Of a stretch of DNA of 16,486 bases, positions 1 to 5,908 are shown piece after piece; position 1 is the first letter of the stretch, and each line of letters begins with the position of its first letter. The translations under genes and the position numbers were made by a program. The notes below the pieces were generated by a model. The model was not told the origin of the DNA, made no database searches, and was given only the letters and a program-made list of their open reading frames with translations. The stretch comes from Actinomycetota bacterium (GTDB lineage Bacteria; Actinomycetota; Geothermincolia; Fen-727; Anoxymicrobiaceae). Where the stretch lies: NCBI GenBank assembly GCA_016649525.1, contig JAENXM010000010.1, positions 1-16,486 of the forward strand. Reading direction: 5' to 3'.

Positions 1-117
1 GTAAGTAGGCCACTGATTTCGTTCTCCAACGTCGGCTACGGCTTGATAATGGGAGCAGTCGCAGGAGCAATCGGGGTTATCGCCGGTATTGGCGGTATAG
101 CGGCTAAACGAGCATAG
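1..117 (+). CDS. C-terminal end of a membrane-anchored protein (partial)
   Basis: Frame 1 is open from the first base to a TAG at 115-117 and has no start codon that must be used, so this is the 3' end of a gene entering from the left. The 38 visible residues begin VSRPLISFSNVGYG and continue into a Gly/Ala/Ile-rich hydrophobic segment of about 20 residues, ending in AAKRA. This looks like a C-terminal transmembrane anchor with a short basic cytoplasmic tail. It is the only gene on the plus strand in the window. Its stop codon directly abuts the stop codon of the minus-strand oxidoreductase remnant, leaving no space between them. The family cannot be named from this fragment. Confidence 0.6.
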   Translation, partial: VSRPLISFSNVGYGLIMGAVAGAIGVIAGIGGIAAKRA

Positions 118-738
118 TCAGTAAAGGCCGGACAGCCCGGTTATCCATGTAGAAAGAGCCTCCGCGCTGTACTTCTCTGGGTAATGCTTCATAAGCTTGT
201 TCGCCCTCATGCTGGCGCCTTCGAATCCGGCCAGGATGTTCAGGGTCGGGATGGCTTTTATGGCTTTTTTCAGTGCACCGGAAACACCGAGCTCGTACAA
301 CTCGGGGACCGAACCACTGTAGTTCTCCTCGGTCGAGAGGAAACTCTGATGGCACCAGTTTCAATTACCGGCCCGAGGACCGAGTGCCCCGTCCGAATAT
401 CGGCACCTTTTTCTCCCGCCCAGGCCGTAAGCTCCCTCATGTAGGCGCCGTTTCTGATCGGCACGATGGGGGCCGGGAGCAGGGTTACCTCGTGACCCGC
501 GACCGGTGACACCATGACCTCGCTCTCGCAGTCATCCCTCAGAGCATCTCCTTCCGGGAAGGGAATGTCCGCAGCCTCAAAGACGGTTCTCCACATCGAC
601 GACCCAGTCCCGTCCGCGGCCGGGCTCATCTTCCCTCTCGAGTACCAATACCCTGAACCAGTGCGCGGCACTCTTCGCCGCGAGTGCGCATCCCGCGGGA
701 CCTGCGCCCGCAATAACCAGATCCCATTTATCTTCCAC
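118..738 (-). pseudogene. FAD-dependent oxidoreductase (geranylgeranyl-reductase-like) remnant, frameshifted and internally deleted
   Basis: From a GTG at 738 (GGAG eight bases upstream) the frame reads VEDKWDLVIAGAGPAG, a Rossmann FAD-binding GxGxxG motif, then LVLERE at the end of the second strand as in the geranylgeranyl reductase/FixC superfamily. After WVVDVE the frame hits a TGA near 580. The sequence continues convincingly in another frame (TVFEAADIPFPEGDAL, later VVPIRNGAYMRELTAWA-like text), so there is a shift at about 586-590, explained by one extra base or two missing. Around 320-370 the reading changes frame again and goes straight to a C-terminal stretch (KKAIKAIPTLNILAGFEG) ending in TGA at 118-120. 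The roughly 200 residues normally between these parts are absent. It starts 5 nt after the hydrolase stop, so the two were probably one operon. The C-terminal assignment to the same family is inference. Confidence 0.7.
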
Positions 739-743
739 AGACC

Positions 744-1443
744 TCACTCCAATCTATCCAGGCTCCTCATCATCTGTTCTACCCGCGCCCTGGCACCTTC
801 AACGACAGGTTCTCCGTGCCCCGGAAGGAGGACATCGAAGTCCAGCCTCAGCACCTTCTCCTTGATATGCCAGAACGCCTCATCTACTCCCGGGCTGAAC
901 TCTGGCGGCGGCCCCTGCAGGACTCCGTTCTCGTGCCTCAGGGTGTCGCCCGAGAAGAGTATGCCCCCTTTTCTCCTGGAAAAGCATTATGCTTCCTGCC
1001 GTATGACCCGGTACGTGTATGACCTCGAGCCCCCCCAGAGAATCGATGACATCCCCGTCGGACAGTCTCGTTTCAACCATGACGTTCTCGTACCTGAACA
1101 GCGGCGCCAGCGCCCTGTAGTAGAGCGTCCGGAGCACGTCCACCTTAAATCTGTCGTATGGAGATGTTCCTTCAATCACATCCGCGTCGGCCTCATGCGC
1201 GGCCACCGAGGCTCCGAAAGCATCCTTGAGGACTCTTGCAGACCCCATGTGATCGATATGATAGTGGGTTAAGACGAGAAGACCGGGACAGCCGTCGTCA
1301 TTCTTTCTCAACTGGCGCAAGACCCGCTTTGAATCCATGGGGAAACCTGCGTCGACGAGCACAGCTGATTCCCCCACAGCCAGGTAAACGTTCGAACCCT
1401 GTGTCCTGTCAACCATGAATACGCCTGGTACTACTTCCTTCAC
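744..1443 (-). pseudogene. Metallo-beta-lactamase-fold hydrolase with a +1 frameshift
   Basis: The gene starts at GTG 1443 with a GGGGG Shine-Dalgarno-like run six bases upstream. The N-terminal part carries the metal-binding THYHIDHMG motif (H60, H62, D64, H65) and a second histidine at VPGHTAG (H147), as in glyoxalase-II-like MBL hydrolases. After FQEKRG the frame becomes nonsense and stops at 880. Shifting by one base at the run of five G's (964-968 on the plus strand) restores family text: FSGDTLRHENG with the bridging Asp, then LLPGHGEP with the last metal His, ending in TGA at 744-746. The repaired protein would be 232 aa, a normal length. Every metal ligand is present across the two frames, so this is either a very recent mutation or a homopolymer sequencing error. 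The substrate cannot be inferred. Confidence 0.75.
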
Positions 1444-1525
1444 GGTGCACCCCCGTGGAAATACTAGCAGACGGGAGGCGTGTGAGACAGCAAGCAGGAC
1501 GGGCTACAAGGTCTGGACTTTCGAG

Positions 1526-2530
1526 TCAGGACTTTTTTGGAACCAGTATTTCGCAGTCAACCCACTGTACGCCTGTGAGTCCGATAGCCTCCGCAGATCC
1601 CCTGGACAAATCGAGTATTCTCCCTTTCACAAACGGGCCCCTGTCGTTGACCCTGACGACCACGTTCCGCCCCCGAAAGGTAACTCGGAGCCAAGTGCCG
1701 AATGGCAGTGTCCGGTGCGCGCACGTGAAGGCATACTGGTCGTATCTTTCTCCGCTTGCAGTCGGCCTTCCGTGGAATTCGTTGCCGTACCAGCTGGAAT
1801 AACCCGAGAACACCTGTCCGGTAGGTACAAATCCGTTATCTTCCGGCATCGAATACACCCTGGTGGGACTGAAGTTCGAAGGGGCCGGAGACAATGTGAC
1901 CGGCAACTGCAGGGCGATGATCTCACTCGTAAGGTCGGCCAGCCTGTTACGCTTCTCAGCGATAGCCGCCTCGACGATATCCGGGCTGACGCTGCGGGCG
2001 AGCTTGGCCTGTTCACTTTTATAATCGCTCAACTGGTCCTTGTAGCGCGCAAGTCTGTTCCGTTTAGCACGGAATTCGTTCAACGTCCGGGATTCGCTGG
2101 AGACGACCCTGGCCATATGATCGTAGTTCGTAATAAAGTCCGACAAGTCTTCTGAAGACATCAGTCTCTCGAAGTCGCTTATACTACCGTCAACGTACAT
2201 TCTCCTGATCAACCCGTTTATGGCATCTCTGGACTTTTCTATTTCGATCTCCACCCTGTCAATCTCCATGTAACAGGTCACGATTTTCTCTTCCAGCTCC
2301 GCGAGCTTTGCGGAGACAGTTACCCAATCTTTTGTTACCTTCGACATCTGAGCCTCTAGCTGCGCTATCTCGCTTTCGAGCCTCCTTGTCTCTTCCTGCT
2401 TCTGCATCATGCTCTCCGGTGCGGTTTGACACACCGCATTTTCAGCACTCGGAAGTACAAGACTGACAGCGATGCATAGCAGTATGCAGGCAGGAATTAT
2501 CCTCAAGTAAGGCACGCGGCTCTTTCCCAT
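1526..2530 (-). CDS. Secreted coiled-coil protein with C-terminal RlpA lytic transglycosylase domain
   Basis: The 334-aa product has an N-terminal basic/hydrophobic segment (residues 1-35), probably a signal peptide or uncleaved anchor. A long charged coiled coil follows (about 40-210). It includes RRMYVDGSISDFERLMSSED and later DFITNYDHMARVV, the pattern of the PcsB/CwlO N-terminal domain, which in other bacteria interacts with FtsEX. Residues 243-331 form a double-psi beta-barrel of the RlpA family: SSWYGNEFHGRPTASGERYD, AHRTLPFGTWLRV and VNDRGPF. E261, D264, H272 and D296 match the spacing of the active-site residues described for Pseudomonas RlpA, which cleaves glycan strands lacking stem peptides. 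Inferred role: peptidoglycan remodelling outside the membrane. AAGG lies upstream of the ATG, and the gene follows an AT-rich spacer with a candidate promoter. Confidence 0.85.
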   Translation of the reverse strand: MGKSRVPYLRIIPACILLCIAVSLVLPSAENAVCQTAPESMMQKQEETRRLESEIAQLEAQMSKVTKDWVTVSAKLAELEEKIVTCYMEIDRVEIEIEKSRDAINGLIRRMYVDGSISDFERLMSSEDLSDFITNYDHMARVVSSESRTLNEFRAKRNRLARYKDQLSDYKSEQAKLARSVSPDIVEAAIAEKRNRLADLTSEIIALQLPVTLSPAPSNFSPTRVYSMPEDNGFVPTGQVFSGYSSWYGNEFHGRPTASGERYDQYAFTCAHRTLPFGTWLRVTFRGRNVVVRVNDRGPFVKGRILDLSRGSAEAIGLTGVQWVDCEILVPKKS

Positions 2531-2608
2531 GTCATAAACCTTGATCGTCAGCTGCTATCAACAAAATCTATGAAAACCTATAACGTTTATCGGGATAAAT
2601 GTTTTAAC

Positions 2609-2637
2609 AATTTAGCACTTCTGATAAATAAAATCAA
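2609..2637 (-). promoter_or_regulatory. Candidate sigma70-type promoter for the RlpA-domain gene
   Basis: Read on the minus strand, TTGATT (2637-2632) and TAAATT (2614-2609) are separated by 17 bases, with the start codon about 78 bases downstream. The whole spacer 2531-2716 is markedly AT-rich compared with its surroundings, so chance matches are easier here. No convincing intrinsic terminator for the upstream potassium-channel gene was found in the same spacer. Confidence 0.35.
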
Positions 2638-2716
2638 TTATTGAGTTTATTGTTACAATAGGTGAAGTAGTTAACCTTTTTAAACTGCTGATGATAATGA
2701 GTTATATTGAGGCAAC

Positions 2717-3733
2717 CTAGCGGCCGGAACTCGATAGCTTCCTGAGCGATTCCACCTTGTCCGGCGAGCCTGTGGTTATAAGGATGTCACCGGAGTCGAT
2801 AACGGTGTCGCCCCGTGGGTTTATGACGAAATCGCGCTGAGGCTTTTTGAGCCCCAGAATACCGACACCCTTGAGGTCCTCAATCAGGATGTCTCTGATC
2901 GACCTCCCGGTGACGGCTGCACCCGGCTCCACGGTTATATCCTCGAGTGTGAGTTCGACAAGCTCGCCGTGGGTTACAACATCCAGGAAGTCGCATATGA
3001 GTGGCTTCAGCAACAGGGCGGCCATCCGCCTTCCGCCTACGTTGTGGGGAGAGATCGCCCTGTCAGCGCCGGCTCTATAGAGCTTGGACTCAGTCTGGGC
3101 CGAGTTACACCTTCCCACGATGAAGATGTCCGGCCTCATGATCCTTGCCGTCATGATGGTATACAGGTTGTCAGCATCGGACGAAAGCGCTGTCACCAGG
3201 CCGCTCGCCCTCTCGATGCCCGCTTTGCGTAGTACTGCCTCCTCTGTCGCGTCACCTCTGACGGCATTGAAGCCGTCCGACCTGGCTTCCTCCACTTCCT
3301 GCTCACCTTTTTCTATCACGACCAGGGAACTTCCTCTCTTCTTGCACTCCATCGCCACCTGCTTCCCAACCCTACCGTACCCACAGAGTACGTAGTGCCC
3401 AGTGATATCTTTAAGCTCGCGCAAAGCCCTTCGCCTCCCGAACATATCCAGAAGCCTGCCTTCCAACAACAACTCCACCATGCTGGTGGTAACATACACC
3501 ACGGTTGCCAGCCCGCATATTATTATGAACATCGTGAAGATCTCGCCGCCCTTGGAAGGTATGGAGATTTCACGGAACCCCACCGTGGAGATCGTTATCA
3601 CGGTCATGTACAGTGAATCCAGGAACCCCCAGTGCTCTATCAGCATATAGCCGATCGTCCCGATTATGATCAAAGCAAGGAATATCAGGAGTGCTGTCCT
3701 GATGTGCCAGTATGGGCTTCTGCTTTTTCGCAT
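2717..3733 (-). CDS. Two-TM potassium channel with cytoplasmic RCK (TrkA-N/TrkA-C) domains
   Basis: The 338-aa protein has an MthK/GsuK-like layout. TM1 is at about 12-31, followed by a pore helix and selectivity filter TISTVGFRE (47-55), then TM2 at about 64-86. An RCK_N Rossmann domain from about 113 carries the nucleotide-binding motif GYGRVG (118-123), and an RCK_C domain spans about 255-330 (LTLEDITVEPGAAVTGRSI). These proteins are tetrameric membrane K+ channels gated by ligands (Ca2+, nucleotides or others) bound to the RCK ring. The filter has TVGF with Arg following, instead of TVGYG. ATG 3733 is preceded by GGCGGGG. The gene lies just after the terminator of the upstream unit, so it presumably has its own promoter, but I could not define one. 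The ligand is unknown. Confidence 0.9.
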   Translation of the reverse strand: MRKSRSPYWHIRTALLIFLALIIIGTIGYMLIEHWGFLDSLYMTVITISTVGFREISIPSKGGEIFTMFIIICGLATVVYVTTSMVELLLEGRLLDMFGRRRALRELKDITGHYVLCGYGRVGKQVAMECKKRGSSLVVIEKGEQEVEEARSDGFNAVRGDATEEAVLRKAGIERASGLVTALSSDADNLYTIMTARIMRPDIFIVGRCNSAQTESKLYRAGADRAISPHNVGGRRMAALLLKPLICDFLDVVTHGELVELTLEDITVEPGAAVTGRSIRDILIEDLKGVGILGLKKPQRDFVINPRGDTVIDSGDILITTGSPDKVESLRKLSSSGR

Positions 3734-3763
3734 CTCTAACCCCGCCGGAAAATAATCACTCTA

Positions 3764-3798
3764 AAGGAAAAGCAAAAGCCGCTCAGGGGATCGCGGCT
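3764..3798 (-). terminator. Intrinsic terminator after the bifunctional nuclease gene
   Basis: On the minus strand AGCCGC (3798-3793) pairs with GCGGCT (3782-3777), giving a 6-bp GC-rich stem with a 10-nt loop, followed by TTTGCTTTT. It begins 20 bases after the nuclease stop codon and lies upstream of the potassium-channel gene, so it should end the carboxypeptidase/nuclease transcript. Confidence 0.65.
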
Positions 3799-3818
3799 GT
3801 CCGGGCTGAGAGTCTCCA

Positions 3819-4385
3819 TCAGAGGAAATCCTGAGGCTCTATGTGATCAAGGAAATCGCGGAACCTCTTGATCTCCTCCTCCTCGGTCGTCTCTATCAGT
3901 ATGCTTGCTTCGTCAAGCACTTTTTCCTCGGCATATATCGGTACGTCCATCCTGACCGCAAGGGCTATTGCGTCCGAGGGCCTTGCGCTTATCAGGTGTG
4001 TGCTCTCGTTTCGCTGCATCGTTATCTCAGCGTAGAATGTCCCGTCTACCAAATCGTTTATCAATACTCTCTCGATACTGACTTCGAAATCCTCGAGGAC
4101 GTTCTTGAAAAGGTCGTGCGTCATCGGTCGAGCGGTCTCCACGCCCTGGAGTGCAAAAGCGATCGACGTTGCCTCGAAGGCCCCGATCCATATGGGCAGA
4201 AACCGGTCCCCTTCTTCTTCCTTCAGAAGTACTATAGGTTGATTCGCGGGTAACTCGACCCGCACCCCGACAAGGGATAGCTTTTTCAACTTGCTCACCG
4301 ACTTCTTTATACTCCAACGGAAATTCGAAATCAAATTGATGTTTTCATCCGGTTTTCCCGGCAAGAATTCCGGTTCCGTTCTCAT
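3819..4385 (-). CDS. Bifunctional nuclease family protein (DUF151)
   Basis: The core reads LVGVRVELPANQPIVLLKEE, FLPIWIGAFEATSIAFAL, RPMTHDLFKNVLEDF and SARPSDAIALAVRMDVPIY, which are the conserved blocks of the bifunctional nuclease (DUF151) family. Members have reported DNase/RNase activity, and the mycobacterial homologue sits next to garA and its MerR regulators. From ATG 4385 the protein is 188 aa, with an unusual 30-residue N-terminal extension and only a weak ribosome-binding site. A GTG at 4298 would give 159 aa, closer to the family length, so the true start may be there. A short acidic stretch (TTEEEEIKRF) lies near the C-terminus. It follows the carboxypeptidase gene by 55 nt and is closed by an intrinsic terminator. 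The cellular substrate is unknown. Confidence 0.85.
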   Translation of the reverse strand: MRTEPEFLPGKPDENINLISNFRWSIKKSVSKLKKLSLVGVRVELPANQPIVLLKEEEGDRFLPIWIGAFEATSIAFALQGVETARPMTHDLFKNVLEDFEVSIERVLINDLVDGTFYAEITMQRNESTHLISARPSDAIALAVRMDVPIYAEEKVLDEASILIETTEEEEIKRFRDFLDHIEPQDFL

Positions 4386-4440
4386 CTCATCGCTTGAAAA
4401 ATGCAGGTGGTCAGAAAGCTACGGGGCAGGTGGCTCACTG

Positions 4441-5757
4441 CTAACTGAGTCCAAAGGGTGCTCCAATGATCCGACCCATCCAGCACAACGCGTACCAGAT
4501 AAAAACGAAAATGCCCACCAGAATACCCGGCTTTCGTGCCTTTCGCTCCGCGACAACTCTCTCTGTGTAGATCAAGGAGGTGTTCAATGTGCACTCTATT
4601 CTGCCGAGTGTTGTCCCCTTCTTGACCGACCCCTGTACCGCTCTGGCTATATCGGTCTTTACCTCAAAAACATCGCCGGCTCCTTTCACAGAGAGCGCTG
4701 CCAGTTCCTCTTTGGGAACGACGTCCACGTAACGGCGAGGATAGGCGGAAACTCTCGTGCGGCCGAGACTTTGACCCTGTCGGGCCAGTACGACCCTCTC
4801 GGTAGACGAAAAACCATAGTCGAGCAGGATACCCGCGTCCGCTGCTCTCTGTTCGCAGTTGAGCACCACTGCAATGAGCGACTTGCCCTCCCTTCTGGCA
4901 CTTGCGACAAGGCACCAGCCGGCCTTCAACGTGTATCCAGTCTTTATGCCGGTAGCCCCGGGATACCTGTCAAGGAACTCGTTGTGACTCAGTGCGGTTC
5001 GAGGATACGGGTGATCGGGCCAAGGGATTTCGTACTGCTTAGCGGCGGCCATCTTGGCAAGGACAGGGTCTTCCAATAGGTACCTACCGATGACGGCAAG
5101 GTCATATGCGGTCGAGTAATGCCCCGGTTCGTCGAGACCGTGTGGATTCGTGAAATGGCTTTCTCGTAACCCTATTTTCTCCGCCTCCATGTTCATGAGT
5201 TTGGCGAAGGACTGAGCCGACCCGGTCGTGTACTGAGCCAGCGCGTAGGCGGCATCATTTGCGGATTGGACCATCAGCGCGTATAGAAGGTCTTTGACGG
5301 TCAGCGTCTCCCCGGGCTCCAGCCAGATCTCCTGCTCACCGACCGAAGCCGCCTCCGGGCTTATAACGACACTGTCCTTAAGGTTGAGTTGCTCGCGGAT
5401 TACCAGTGCTGTCATCATCTTGGTGGTACTGGCTATAGGAAGTTTCTCGTGCGCGTTCTTCTCGTAAAGCACCCGGCCACTCTCGGCATCCATGAGGACC
5501 GCGGAGACAGCCGATACGCCTGGAGCGCTGGGGGCGGTTCCGTCAGGACCCAGGATCTTCTTTGTGTGAACCGCCAGAGTCGTAGATAGATGGGCATCGC
5601 TGGCCACCAGCAGACAGGAAATGACGAACAAGAGCAGGATGATAGACGCGAGGACCGCCAGGATAACGGCACGGTTATTTACAGCGAACTTCACGAATCG
5701 AGAAAGAAGCGCTTTCGGGTTCCGCGTCAGATAGTTCTCACTATATGTACGTTTCAT
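4441..5757 (-). CDS. D-alanyl-D-alanine carboxypeptidase (DacA-type, class C low-molecular-mass PBP)
   Basis: The 438-aa product has the serine DD-peptidase motifs in order: SxxK as STTK (S110-K113), SxN as SAN (165-167) and KTG (272-274). This is the peptidase S11 arrangement, which removes the terminal D-Ala from peptidoglycan stem peptides and so limits cross-linking. A PBP5-like C-terminal beta domain follows (about 320-400). There are two hydrophobic segments: residues 30-52, which may act as a signal anchor, and a C-terminal one at about 410-430 (GILVGIFVFIWYALCW), an integral helix where the family usually has an amphipathic anchor. The catalytic domain should be outside the cytoplasm. 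No strong ribosome-binding site precedes ATG 5757. A good promoter lies at 5841-5869, so it is probably transcribed independently of the MgtE-like gene, together with the nuclease. Confidence 0.9.
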   Translation of the reverse strand: MKRTYSENYLTRNPKALLSRFVKFAVNNRAVILAVLASIILLLFVISCLLVASDAHLSTTLAVHTKKILGPDGTAPSAPGVSAVSAVLMDAESGRVLYEKNAHEKLPIASTTKMMTALVIREQLNLKDSVVISPEAASVGEQEIWLEPGETLTVKDLLYALMVQSANDAAYALAQYTTGSAQSFAKLMNMEAEKIGLRESHFTNPHGLDEPGHYSTAYDLAVIGRYLLEDPVLAKMAAAKQYEIPWPDHPYPRTALSHNEFLDRYPGATGIKTGYTLKAGWCLVASARREGKSLIAVVLNCEQRAADAGILLDYGFSSTERVVLARQGQSLGRTRVSAYPRRYVDVVPKEELAALSVKGAGDVFEVKTDIARAVQGSVKKGTTLGRIECTLNTSLIYTERVVAERKARKPGILVGIFVFIWYALCWMGRIIGAPFGLS

Positions 5758-5840
5758 AGACTATGAACCATATGTCCATTTATGCAGGACGATAACACCT
5801 TGGTCTTTCGTTCAGGAGTCCCGGCATGGAGATTGTTGAG

Positions 5841-5869
5841 AGTATAGCACCACACTACCGGACCAACAA
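5841..5869 (-). promoter_or_regulatory. Sigma70-type promoter for the DD-carboxypeptidase gene
   Basis: On the minus strand TTGTTG (5869-5864), a 17-base spacer and TATACT (5846-5841) make a near-consensus promoter. It lies between the MgtE-like stop codon and the carboxypeptidase ATG, and predicts a 5' untranslated region of roughly 75-80 nt. Confidence 0.6.
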
Positions 5870-5908
5870 CGGTAATTGGACCCTCCGATTGAATCGACTA
5901 CTGACTCT

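Noticed and set aside
514..1272. Long plus-strand open frame (252 codons) opposite the oxidoreductase and hydrolase remnants
   Set aside because: The translation is rich in Ser/Arg/Pro with no family features, and the opposite strand has clear protein motifs.
1444..1525. Promoter or terminator between the RlpA-domain and hydrolase genes
   Set aside because: TAGTAT is present without a matching -35, and no hairpin plus T-run was seen.
1415..2155. 246-codon plus-strand frame
   Set aside because: It is antisense to the RlpA-domain gene, whose protein is clearly real.
4291..5079. 262-codon plus-strand frame
   Set aside because: It is antisense to the carboxypeptidase, which has all catalytic motifs.
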